This document shows, piece after piece, positions 43,502 to 51,508 of a stretch of 64,000 bases of DNA. Position 1 is the stretch's first letter. Every line of letters starts with the position of its first letter. The notes beneath the pieces were generated by a model. That model was not told the DNA's origin. It ran no database searches and saw only the letters and a list, made by a program, of their open reading frames with translations. A program made the translations under genes and the position numbers. The DNA comes from an uncultured Verrucomicrobiota bacterium (GTDB lineage: Bacteria > Verrucomicrobiota > Verrucomicrobiia > Limisphaerales > UBA9464): positions 120,658-184,657 of the forward strand of contig CAIXUG010000003.1 of the NCBI GenBank assembly GCA_903922605.1, given 5' to 3'.

Positions 43502-45390
43502 GGAACGCGGCCCGTTTCCGCCGGGGAACAGGGCAGGGTGAACCAGAAGGTCGAACCCTTTCCGGGTTCGCTGGTGAAACCGATCCGGCCGCCCATCAGC
43601 TCGACGAGCTGCCGGCTGATGGCCAGCCCCAGTCCCGCCCCGCCAAAGCGCCGGGTGGTGGAGGATTCTCCCTGGACGAATTTCTGGAACAGCTGGGGCT
43701 GCTTGTCCGGGGCGATGCCGATGCCGGTGTCGGTGACCGACACGCGGGCAAAGCCCGGCTCGTCCGGCGCCGCCTCGACCGTCACCGTGCCCTGGGTGCT
43801 GAACTTGATGGCGTTGCTGACGAGGTTCGTGATGACCTGGCGCACCCGTTCGGAGTCGTTGACGAAATTGACGGGCAGCCCCGCATGCCAGCGCGTGGAG
43901 ATCTTCAAGGATTTCTCGGTGGCCCGTTGGCCCAGCCGCCGCACTGCGTCCTCCATCACCTCCCGCAGGGAAAACGCCCGGGGGCTGAGCGAGAGCCGGC
44001 CCGCCTCGATGCGTGAGATGTCGAGCAGGTCGTTGATCATCGCCAGCAGGATTTCGCTGGAGTGGCTGATGTAGCCGACGAACTCGTTCTGCTCCGGCTG
44101 CAGGGGCGTGTCGGCCAGCAGCGACGCAAAGCCAAGGATGCCGTTGAGCGGGGTGCGCAGTTCGTGGCTGATCGCCGCGAGAAAGGAGCTTTTGGCCAGG
44201 CTGGCGGCTTCGGCCGCCTCCCGCGCCTGCCGCATTTCGGCCTCCCGCAGGCGGTCGGCGGTCACATCACGGTTGATGCCGATGAGCCGGATGGCATTGC
44301 CGCTGGCGTCCCGCTGGATCAACGCATCATCCTTGATGAACCGGATGGTGCCATCCGGCCAGACGATGCGAAAAAGGGTGTCCAGCCGGTAGCCCTGGGC
44401 CAGGGCGGCCTGCACCTCCGCCTGCACGCGTGAAAGGTCTTCCGGATGCACCCGGTTTCGCCACAGGTCGGGGTAGAGCGCCGGATCGCCCTTGGTGATC
44501 TGGTACAGGGCGCACATGCGGTCATCCCAGATCAGCCGGGAAGCCCGGATGTCCCAGTCCCACACGCCAAAATCTGCGGCCTGCGCCGCCAGCAGCAAAC
44601 GGTCGGACAGTACGCGGAAGCGTTCGGCCCGCTCCTTTTCCTCGGTGACATCGGAGTCAACGCCGACCGCGCCGATGGCGTGCCCGGTGGCGTCCCGCTG
44701 AAAGGCCACCTGCGTGCGCAGCCAGCGAATACAGCCATCCGGTCGCACGATCCGGTACTGGTGCATGTAGCCGGGGCAGTTTGGGTCGGCGATGGAAACT
44801 TCCGCCCGGCGAAGGGTCTCTTCCCGGTCCTCGGGGTAGATGAGCGCGGCCCAGGCCTGCTGGTCCGGCCCCATGCTGGCGACGCCGTAGATCTCGAGCA
44901 GCCGTTCATCCCGCCAATGCCGGCCGGTGGTGGCCGACCATTCCCACGAGCCGAGGCCGGCCGCCTCGGAGATCACCCGCAGCCGGTCGGAAATCACCCG
45001 CACTTCCTCCTGGTGGTCGTATGCGCGTGTCACATCCCGCACCAGGGCAAGCACTTGTCCGCTGGCACCCAGGCTGAGTTCGGCCACGAATTCGCGCCGG
45101 CCATCCAGCACCGGCAGCTCATAATGAATGGCTTGCGGCAGGCCCGTGACGGTCAATTTTTCCCAGGCCGTGGCGAGTTTCCCGGCCACCACCGGTGGCA
45201 GCACCTCGCGATAATGCCGCCCCAGCAGGCCTTCCGGGGGCTGCACCAGCAGTCCGGGCTTCGCGGCATGATAATCGGCATACCGTCCGTCGGGTGTGAA
45301 GATGATCCACAGGCCCGCGCCGGGATCGGACGGTTTTGGGCCGGAATCCGCAGCGGCGGCGGGCTGGCTGGTTGTGGCTGGCACGGTCAT
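43498..45390 (-). CDS. Cytoplasmic PAS-domain sensor histidine kinase
   Basis: A 630-residue kinase without membrane helices. Three PAS regions: a divergent one (~25-120), then two PAS/PAC units (about 138-250, ending [19 protein letters not shown], and 262-385, ending [17 protein letters not shown]). The phosphoacceptor is His409 in [20 protein letters not shown]1 and G2 boxes follow ([44 protein letters not shown]). No receiver domain and no response regulator gene next to it, so it is an orphan kinase here. Confidence 0.93.
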   Translation of the reverse strand: MTVPATTSQPAAAADSGPKPSDPGAGLWIIFTPDGRYADYHAAKPGLLVQPPEGLLGRHYREVLPPVVAGKLATAWEKLTVTGLPQAIHYELPVLDGRREFVAELSLGASGQVLALVRDVTRAYDHQEEVRVISDRLRVISEAAGLGSWEWSATTGRHWRDERLLEIYGVASMGPDQQAWAALIYPEDREETLRRAEVSIADPNCPGYMHQYRIVRPDGCIRWLRTQVAFQRDATGHAIGAVGVDSDVTEEKERAERFRVLSDRLLLAAQAADFGVWDWDIRASRLIWDDRMCALYQITKGDPALYPDLWRNRVHPEDLSRVQAEVQAALAQGYRLDTLFRIVWPDGTIRFIKDDALIQRDASGNAIRLIGINRDVTADRLREAEMRQAREAAEAASLAKSSFLAAISHELRTPLNGILGFASLLADTPLQPEQNEFVGYISHSSEILLAMINDLLDISRIEAGRLSLSPRAFSLREVMEDAVRRLGQRATEKSLKISTRWHAGLPVNFVNDSERVRQVITNLVSNAIKFSTQGTVTVEAAPDEPGFARVSVTDTGIGIAPDKQPQLFQKFVQGESSTTRRFGGAGLGLAISRQLVELMGGRIGFTSEPGKGSTFWFTLPCSPAETGRVP

Positions 45391-45569
45391 GCCGGAGTCA
45401 TTGGTGAATCAGAATTTTTACCCCATTACGGGCCGGAAGCCCGTCAATTGACCCGGACCGCCGCCAGTGAGTGCCGAGCTTTCTATCCATGTCCGGGAGG
45501 ACAAGCCAAATTATTCCCCTGAATTTGCCTATCCGTCAGCGCAGTCGGCTTGAACGTTGCGGCAACCCT

Positions 45570-45598
45570 TTGCGTCCTTTCCCCGGCTCCGGCATCTT
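45570..45598 (+). promoter_or_regulatory. Predicted promoter of the DUF362 gene
   Basis: TTGCGT (45570-45575), 17-base spacer, CATCTT (45593-45598), 10 bases before the ATG at 45609. Confidence 0.4.
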
Positions 45599-45608
45599 CG
45601 GGGCGTCG

Positions 45609-46667
45609 ATGAACCGGGTCCGATCCATCATAGCCTGTGCGGCCGCCCTGCGGCTGTTCGCAACTGCGGCGACGGCTGCCGCCGAACCGTCGGCGGTGCC
45701 GTCTGGCGCCACCAACGCCCCCCACGCGCGGGTCGTGGTCGTGCATGACGCCGCGGCCACGACCGCGTTTGCGCCCGACACCCAGGTCGTGCGGCGCATG
45801 GTGGACAAGGGCCTGATCGCCTTCGCCGGCAAGCCGGACACCGCCGCCGCCTGGCATACCCTGGTAACCGCCAAGGATACGGTGGGCTTCAAGGTGACCG
45901 CCGCACCCGGGGCGGTCAGCGGCACACGTCCTGCGACCGTGCAGGCCCTGGTGGAAAGCCTGATTGCCGCCGGCCACCCGGCGAACCAGATCGTGATCTG
46001 GGACAAGCGGTCGCTGGATCTCCGTGCCGGCGGCTGGACCCAGCTGGCCAAGCGGCTGGGGGTGCGCTGCGTGGCCAGCGAGGATGCCGGCTGGGATGAG
46101 ACCAAGTTTTACGATTCACCGCTGATCGGCCGGCTGGTGGCGGGCGATCTGGAGTTCGGTCGCAAGGAAGAGGACCATTCTGGGCGCAAATCCTACGTCA
46201 CCCGGCTGCTCACGCATGATCTCACCAAGATCATCACGGTGGCGCCGGTGCTCAGCCACAACGTTTCCGCCGTGAACGGCCATCTGGCCGGTCTGGCCTG
46301 GGCGAGCGTGGACAACACGATCCGCTTCGCCAATGACCCGGCCCGTATGGCCGAGTCGGTGCCCGACATCTGTGCGCTGGATGACGTCATGCCACGTCTG
46401 GTGCTCGCCGTCAGCGATGCGCTCGTCTGCCAGTATCGCGGCGAGGAACTGACTCTGCTGCACTATACCATCCCGCTCAACGAGCTGCGCTTCAGCAAGG
46501 ATCCCGTCGCGCTCGACGTGCTTGCGCTGGCGGACGTGGAGCGGGCGCGTGAGGCTGCGAAGGTCGAGGGGGAGAAGAAGATGAAGACCGATCTCTACAG
46601 CAACGCGGAGCTGATTGAGCTGGGGGTGGCGGATTTGCAGCGGATCGACGTGACCCGAGTGCCTTAG
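45609..46667 (+). CDS. Exported DUF362 domain protein
   Basis: A 352-residue protein with an N-terminal signal (SIIACAAALRLFATAATAAA) and the DUF362 fold: DTVGFKVTAAPGAVSGTRPATVQALVESLIAAGHPANQIVIWD, and KIITVAPVLSHNVSAVNGHLAGLAW. The Cys-rich ferredoxin segment found in some members is absent. Function of DUF362 proteins is not settled. ATG at 45609 chosen over an upstream in-frame opening that lacks a signal. Confidence 0.8.
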   Translation: MNRVRSIIACAAALRLFATAATAAAEPSAVPSGATNAPHARVVVVHDAAATTAFAPDTQVVRRMVDKGLIAFAGKPDTAAAWHTLVTAKDTVGFKVTAAPGAVSGTRPATVQALVESLIAAGHPANQIVIWDKRSLDLRAGGWTQLAKRLGVRCVASEDAGWDETKFYDSPLIGRLVAGDLEFGRKEEDHSGRKSYVTRLLTHDLTKIITVAPVLSHNVSAVNGHLAGLAWASVDNTIRFANDPARMAESVPDICALDDVMPRLVLAVSDALVCQYRGEELTLLHYTIPLNELRFSKDPVALDVLALADVERAREAAKVEGEKKMKTDLYSNAELIELGVADLQRIDVTRVP

Positions 46668-46672
46668 CGACC

Positions 46673-46738
46673 AATCTTAATCTTAATCTTAATCTTAATC
46701 TCTTGGTTCTCGCGATTATGATTATGATTAATATTAGG
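46673..46738. repeat. Period-6 word repeat hairpin (AATCTT / ATTATG)
   Basis: Four AATCTT words and AATCTC (46673-46702), a 12-base turn containing CTCGCG, then ATTATG, ATTATG, ATTAAT, ATTAGG (46715-46738). Lies between the convergent DUF362 and rsmD genes and includes the rsmD stop codon. Same words as 22760-22824. Confidence 0.88.
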
Positions 46739-47339
46739 AAGTGGTTTCGGACGCTGCCGCCGGAGGTGCCTTCCTGAAAAAGCGGATCACGGTATCGCCG
46801 TGTTTGAGCTGCCGGTGCTCCTTCCAGAAGGCCGGGACTTCCAGGGTGTCGCGCTTGGTATGGCCCAGAATGAACAGGCCTCCTTGCGCTAGAAGGGAGG
46901 GCAGGTTTGGTTCGTCCAGCAGCCGCTGCGCGAGCGAAGTCGAGCGGCGGCCGACGTTTTTCTCGCCGTAGGGCGGATCGGCGATCACGAGATCAAACTG
47001 CCGGCCTGCCGTCGCCAGCGCCGGCACCGCGCTGAAAACGTCGTTCACCCGCAGTTCCACCGCGTGCTCGGGCAGGCCGGCCGCGAGCAGGTTGCGCCGA
47101 TAGAACCGCGCGTGTTTCTCCGATTTCTCAACGCTGTGCAGCGACACCGCACCCCGGCTCAGGCATTCGTGCCCCAGCGCGCCGGTGCCGGAGAAGAGGT
47201 CCAGCACCCGCGCCCCGGCCACGAAATCCCCCAACGAGTTGAAGACGGCAAGCTTGACCTTGTCGGGCATGGGTCGGACGCCCAGCCCTTCGGGGACCTT
47301 CACAATCCGGCCTGCCGCCTGTCCGCCAATGATTCGCAT
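46734..47339 (-). CDS. rsmD: 16S rRNA (guanine966-N2)-methyltransferase RsmD
   Basis: A 201-residue SAM-dependent methyltransferase. Start MRIIGGQAAGRIVKVPEGLGVRPMPDKVKLAVFNSL is diagnostic; LDLFSGTGALGHECLSRGA binds SAM and VIADPPYGEKNVGRR carries the DPPY catalytic motif. 23 bases downstream of the previous gene on the same strand, so probably cotranscribed. The stop lies inside a period-6 repeat. Confidence 0.94.
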   Translation of the reverse strand: MRIIGGQAAGRIVKVPEGLGVRPMPDKVKLAVFNSLGDFVAGARVLDLFSGTGALGHECLSRGAVSLHSVEKSEKHARFYRRNLLAAGLPEHAVELRVNDVFSAVPALATAGRQFDLVIADPPYGEKNVGRRSTSLAQRLLDEPNLPSLLAQGGLFILGHTKRDTLEVPAFWKEHRQLKHGDTVIRFFRKAPPAAASETTS

Positions 47340-47362
47340 AATGGGGGCGCTGCCGTCCCGCC

Positions 47363-47893
47363 TCAGAACTGGTCTTCCTTCTCCTTGAAGAGCAGGTTGA
47401 ACGTGGTGAGCGAGCCGTAGCTGCGGGTGAGGTATTGCTGCCAGTCGAATTTCTCCGCGCTGGTCAGGGCCTCGCTGGCGTTGATCTTCTGTTCCAGCAC
47501 CCGGAGGTTGTTGCGGACCATCACGATCTTGTGAAAGAAGATCTCGAGCTCGATTTCCTTGGTCGAGAGTGCCGGGTCATGGGGATGCAGCACCAGTTTG
47601 CCGCCGCGCCATTTCGGGGCGAGTTCCTTCACCTGGGCATTGGGTTTCTCCAGGCCGAGGCGGTCCGCAAGGGCCTCGACGGTCTGGGTGATGAACTGCG
47701 CGAGCGGCACGCTAAGGGCGGTGACCGTGGCCTGAGGCTCGGCCGGCATGAGGCCGCCGGACTCGGGTTCCACCGGTTTCCGACCGTCGATGAAGAGCAC
47801 TTCCGCGGCATGCTCAGTGATGGATTTGACCACGCCGGACCCATAGGCGGGGTGGATGACCGCCATGCCGACATGAAGTTCGGAGAGTTTCAT
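47363..47893 (-). CDS. Conserved hypothetical protein with CarD-like N-terminus
   Basis: A 176-residue protein starting MKLSELHVGMAVIHPAYGSGVVKSI, a pattern resembling the CarD/RapA-type Tudor-like fold ('GxxVxHPxYGxGxVxxI'). The remainder is helical (TVEALADRLGLEKPN, FDWQQYLTRSYG). No confident family. Start ATG at 47893 is 6 bases after a TGGCTC box; a longer in-frame reading lacks such context. Precedes rsmD in a likely two-gene operon. Confidence 0.65.
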   Translation of the reverse strand: MKLSELHVGMAVIHPAYGSGVVKSITEHAAEVLFIDGRKPVEPESGGLMPAEPQATVTALSVPLAQFITQTVEALADRLGLEKPNAQVKELAPKWRGGKLVLHPHDPALSTKEIELEIFFHKIVMVRNNLRVLEQKINASEALTSAEKFDWQQYLTRSYGSLTTFNLLFKEKEDQF

Positions 47894-47899
47894 GGCTGA

Positions 47900-47928
47900 G
47901 AGCCAACCACGCCCCCGCCGGGGCGCAA
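47900..47928 (-). promoter_or_regulatory. Predicted leaderless promoter upstream of rsmD operon
   Basis: Minus strand TTGCGC (47928-47923), 17-base spacer, TGGCTC (47905-47900), 6 bases to the ATG. Confidence 0.45.
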
Positions 47929-48013
47929 AACAAAAACCCGCCGTGTTCCGCTCCCGATGCCATGCGGATAACTTGGGCTTTCGTTCCGTCGCCTGACGCT
48001 CCGCTCGGCGACG

Positions 48014-48036
48014 GGGACGACGCAGCGCGTCATCCC
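48014..48036. repeat. REP-like palindrome
   Basis: GGGACGACGCAGCGCGTCATCCC-type palindrome (one mismatch) in the gap 47894-48085; a weaker one (CGTCGCC...GGCGACG) lies just to its left. Looks like a dispersed palindromic element. Confidence 0.6.
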
Positions 48037-48085
48037 TACCCGGATGGGGCATTCTCCCCCGAACTGGGCCAGCCACCGTAACGGT

Positions 48086-49105
48086 TCATCTTGCCGGTCC
48101 GGAATCGTCACGCTGGTTCACGGTGACCTTCTGGGCAAACTCCTCATCGCTCAGCTTGCCGGCGGCAAAGGCGTCCACGACCGATTTCTTGGCCCGTAGC
48201 GTAAGGGTCGAGAGGATGGGCTCGCTCGGCGAGGCGGTGGCGATGGTGTGCACTCCATAGCGCTTGGTCATCGTGGGATTGGTGATGTAAACCGGCAGTT
48301 GGGCCATGTGGGGCGGGCGCACGCTGCGGCCCGATACGCGCAGAACAATGTCCTCGTTGGATTTCACCGCCTTCAGGTTTGTGGCGTGCCGGAAAACTTC
48401 AATGAGCCGTTTACGCAGCGCGGCAACTCTTTCGGCATCAAACGGGACCCCGGCCGGTTCGGCCTGCGCGTCGTCACCAACGTCATCCAGATCGCTGTCG
48501 TGATCGGTGCCGTTGATTTCGCGACGCGCCTTTTCCCAGGCGGAGTCCTTGTCGGGCTTCGCTTCCACTTTCTTCTCAATGACTTTCGCCGGTTCGACCA
48601 GCGGATAATCCACCTCCAGCAGAAACACGGCCCCGTAACCATCAAGGTACATGGCATCCAGATCCGTCGTCTGGCCGAAGTCGATGTCGCCCAGGTTGAT
48701 CCGGAAGCCCCCGCGCTTGCCGCTGTCGGGATCGGCGGTCTTGGCGAGCAGGCGGAACATGATCGCCAGTTCTTCGCGAACCTGCCCGAGCTGCTCCGCC
48801 GAAGTGTCGGCGGCCGGCAGGACCAGGGTGCGGGTGGTGCTGGCCCCGTTGAAGCCGACCCGCAGGCTGCCCCATCGGGCATGGGCGTCGTGGGCCGCAC
48901 GGACGGCCTCGGCCTTTACCTGTTCCAAACTGGTGCGGATGCCGGACTCCACTTCCGAGGCGCTGATCGCGGCCGGATCGGCCTTGAGCGTTTCCGGCGG
49001 CGCGGGGGCTTCCGCCGGCGGGGCCAGTTTGTCGGCGCAAAGCGGGGCGGCGATGACGGCGAGAGCCAGCAGGACGGCGGCGCGGCGAATGAAGGGGGCG
49101 TTCAT
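48086..49105 (-). CDS. Secreted protein of the sigma/anti-sigma operon
   Basis: A 339-residue exported protein: signal peptide AVLLALAVIAAPLCA (residues ~10-24), Pro/Ala-rich stretch, then an alpha/beta domain with FRINLGDIDFGQTTDLDAMYLDGYGAVFLLEVDYPL and an acidic insert (TDHDSDLDDVGDDAQAE). No family recognised. Its start overlaps the anti-sigma gene end, placing it in an operon whose first gene is an ECF sigma factor; it may be a periplasmic input or target of that system. Confidence 0.65.
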   Translation of the reverse strand: MNAPFIRRAAVLLALAVIAAPLCADKLAPPAEAPAPPETLKADPAAISASEVESGIRTSLEQVKAEAVRAAHDAHARWGSLRVGFNGASTTRTLVLPAADTSAEQLGQVREELAIMFRLLAKTADPDSGKRGGFRINLGDIDFGQTTDLDAMYLDGYGAVFLLEVDYPLVEPAKVIEKKVEAKPDKDSAWEKARREINGTDHDSDLDDVGDDAQAEPAGVPFDAERVAALRKRLIEVFRHATNLKAVKSNEDIVLRVSGRSVRPPHMAQLPVYITNPTMTKRYGVHTIATASPSEPILSTLTLRAKKSVVDAFAAGKLSDEEFAQKVTVNQRDDSGPAR

Positions 49106-49788
49106 GGATTCCTTTCGTTAAAGGCCGGGCGGTCCGGGTTGCCTTTGCTGCTGGGATACTCCGGAGGCAGGGAACCCGCCAGCTGGTTCAGCTGGGATTC
49201 CGTCTGGCGAAACCCGTTTCCGGTGCGTTGGGCCAGCTGGCCGAGCGCCAGCCGCAGCTCGGCGTAATCCATCACGTGCCGGTCCTCATTGGCCTGCATG
49301 GTCTTGAGGAAGTCGCGGCGCTCGTCATTGCGGACGGTGTTGAGCTGGTGGGTGTATTCCTCGATGAAGCGCTTCGTTTCGGCCGTGCTGCTGGCCACCG
49401 TGGTGTCTGCCAGCGTCTTCAGGTCGGCCTGATAGCGGGCGCGCAGCTCGTTGGAAAGCTGCTGCCGGGCGGCGGCGACTTCGTTGCGGATTTCGTCGCG
49501 GTTCGGACCGGAAAGCCGGCCGGCGAGAAAACCCGCGCTGAGCATCACCGAGGCGGCGATCGCCCAGCGCAGTGCCGGCTGCCAGCGGGCACCCGAACGG
49601 GAGGTTCGCGGGGGCAGCACGAGAGTCGCCTGGTCGGTGTCGAGGTCGGCCATGGTGGCCCGCCAGGAAGCCACCGTTTGCTGACAGTCGGCGCAGGTCG
49701 CCAGATGGGCGGCGCATTCAGTATGCTCAGCCGATGGCAATTCGCCGTAGAGGTGGCTCATCCAGATTTCAGCGGAGGGATGTTTCAT
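49102..49788 (-). CDS. Zinc-finger anti-sigma factor
   Basis: A 228-residue membrane anti-sigma factor. The zinc-binding motif is H28-x3-C32-x2-C35 in AAHLATCADCQQT; a single membrane helix follows (ALRWAIAASVMLSAGFLAG, ~71-90) and the outside part is a charged helical region (NELRARYQADLKTLADTTVAS). Pairs with the ECF sigma gene 51 bases upstream and overlaps the secreted-protein gene downstream by 4 bases. Confidence 0.88.
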   Translation of the reverse strand: MKHPSAEIWMSHLYGELPSAEHTECAAHLATCADCQQTVASWRATMADLDTDQATLVLPPRTSRSGARWQPALRWAIAASVMLSAGFLAGRLSGPNRDEIRNEVAAARQQLSNELRARYQADLKTLADTTVASSTAETKRFIEEYTHQLNTVRNDERRDFLKTMQANEDRHVMDYAELRLALGQLAQRTGNGFRQTESQLNQLAGSLPPEYPSSKGNPDRPAFNERNP

Positions 49789-49839
49789 AAGCAGAAAGGG
49801 GTGTGGGATGGGGAGCGCCCGGCGGAGCTGGGTTCATGG

Positions 49840-50439
49840 TCATCGGTCATTGCGCGTCCGGCATTCCCGTAACAGGCAGGCGAGGCGGGCCAGCCCCTCG
49901 CTCATGCGGGACTTCACCGTCCCGTCCGGGATGCCGAGCACTTCGGCGATTTCGTTGAATTTCAGCCCCTCGTAATGCCGCAGGACGACGACCGTGCGGT
50001 AGTGCTCAGGCAGCCGGAGCAGGGCCCGCCGGACGATTTCCGCCTGTTCCAGCGCCTCCACGGCTTCGGCGGGCGAGGGGGTGGAGTCGGAAATCTCATG
50101 AGCGTGGGACGTCTCGTCCGTATCGCCGCCGGTTTCCAAGGACAGCTCGGGATGTCGCTGCCGCCGGCGGAGTTCGTCGCGGCAGAGATTCAGGGCGATG
50201 CGCCAGAGCCAGGTGGAAAATTTGCCGCCCGGCTCGTAGGCATGGCGTTTGGCAAAGACCCGCGCAAAGGCCTCCTGGGCAAGATCCTCCGCCCGGTGCA
50301 GGTCACCGGTCATCCGGGCGCACAGCCGCTGGATGGGTGCTTCCCACCGCTCGACCAGGCGCGCAAAGGCGGCATGGTCGTCGGTTTGCTGCACCCTCCA
50401 CATCGCCTGCTCGTCGGTGAGCGTAAGAGGCCAGATCAT
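49840..50439 (-). CDS. ECF sigma factor 2
   Basis: A 199-residue ECF sigma factor. Region 2: DDHAAFARLVERWEAPIQRL, HRAEDLAQEAFARVFAKRHAYEP, KFSTWLWRIALNLCRDELRR; region 4: LLRLPEHYRTVVVLRHYEGLKFNEIAEVLGIPDGTVKSRM. First gene of a three-gene operon with its zinc anti-sigma factor and a secreted protein. Divergent from the PEP-CTERM gene at 50633. Confidence 0.93.
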   Translation of the reverse strand: MIWPLTLTDEQAMWRVQQTDDHAAFARLVERWEAPIQRLCARMTGDLHRAEDLAQEAFARVFAKRHAYEPGGKFSTWLWRIALNLCRDELRRRQRHPELSLETGGDTDETSHAHEISDSTPSPAEAVEALEQAEIVRRALLRLPEHYRTVVVLRHYEGLKFNEIAEVLGIPDGTVKSRMSEGLARLACLLRECRTRNDR

Positions 50440-50632
50440 GAATCTTCCGAGAGTTTAACGTTTCCCAGCCGGAAATGGTTCGCCCTAAAGTAAGGACAAA
50501 AGCATCACAGCGCCCGATTTTTGGCACTAGGAAACCTTCTGACCCACCATGAGGGTAGAGCAGGCCTAAATACATTGACGCATTTGTCCGACAGGATGAG
50601 AGTCCGACCAAATTAGAAGTATCGTGATGACC

Positions 50633-51286
50633 ATGAAAAATTTCAGCGCCCGTATCGCCTTTGCCGGAGTCGCCCTGCTGCCTTTGGCCGCCTTTGGCCA
50701 GGCGACCATCTACAGCGACCAGGCAAGCTTCTTGGCGGCGATCGCGCCGGGCTACTATTCCACGGATTTCTCGGACCTGACGAACTTCACCCCGTACAGC
50801 TCCTATTCCATCAATGGCGGCGCGGATGCATCCTCAAACCCTTTCGTGGGAACGATCACCTCCACCTTGGTCACCCCGGGAGATGGCAACCTGTACAAGG
50901 TGCCGAACGGCTTGAGCACCGACACCGACGGATATGCCCTGACCTACGATTTCACTTCCGGCAACGTGCGTTCGGTTGGCGGCCTGTTTGGTGTCACTGA
51001 TGTCGATGGCAATTTTATCCCGGGCACCATCCAGTTCGATCTGAGCGATGGAACGAGCGTGACGGTTGCAACGGGATCGGAACCTTCCTTTCAGGGATTC
51101 CTGATTGCGGACGGTCCCACGATCACCGGTCTGTCTGCCTTCCCGATCGAGGGGGCTGATCCCGTGTACGTCGCGAATTCGCAGCTCTTTGTTGGTGTGC
51201 CGGAAACCTCGACCTACGCCGCCGCCGGTTTCATGGGGCTGGCCGTGGGTGGCCTCTGGTACCGCCGGTCCCGCAAGGCGGCCTGA
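50633..51286 (+). CDS. PEP-CTERM sorted surface protein
   Basis: A 217-residue exported protein: signal peptide (ARIAFAGVALLPLAAFGQA), mature start ATIYSDQASFLAAIAPGYYSTDF, beta-rich body (NPFVGTITSTLVTPG, GGLFGVTDVDGNFIPGTIQFDL), and a C-terminal PEP-CTERM signal VPETSTYAAAGFMGLAVGGL followed by WYRRSRKAA. Normally processed by an exosortase, which is not in this window. Start ATG at 50633 (also possible at 50627). Strong terminator follows. Confidence 0.85.
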   Translation: MKNFSARIAFAGVALLPLAAFGQATIYSDQASFLAAIAPGYYSTDFSDLTNFTPYSSYSINGGADASSNPFVGTITSTLVTPGDGNLYKVPNGLSTDTDGYALTYDFTSGNVRSVGGLFGVTDVDGNFIPGTIQFDLSDGTSVTVATGSEPSFQGFLIADGPTITGLSAFPIEGADPVYVANSQLFVGVPETSTYAAAGFMGLAVGGLWYRRSRKAA

Positions 51287-51309
51287 GCTGCCGGACAGTC
51301 TTTTGAACA

Positions 51310-51334
51310 GGCCGCTGCTCGCAGCGGCCTTTTT
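51310..51334 (+). terminator. Rho-independent terminator after the PEP-CTERM gene
   Basis: Perfect 8-base stem GGCCGCTG / CAGCGGCC, loop CTCG, then TTTTT. Confidence 0.9.
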
Positions 51335-51428
51335 GTTTCCATCGCCGGAGAAATTCCTGCGCGGAGGCCCGTTGCGAGGTTCAGGATGGCAAAATTGAAA
51401 GGTTTTGCCCTCCGAGCCCAAAAACCCG

Positions 51429-51458
51429 TTGCCTTGCCGGAAACGCGGCCTTTACGCT
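51429..51458 (+). promoter_or_regulatory. Predicted gltB1 promoter
   Basis: TTGCCT (51429-51434), 18-base spacer, TACGCT (51453-51458), 50 bases before the ATG. The surrounding bases (GCCGGAAACG, GGCC) recur upstream of gltB2. Confidence 0.55.
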
Positions 51459-51508
51459 TACCTGTCTTGCACGCGGCGGCGGGCCGCGCGGTCAGATCGC
51501 CTTGAACA

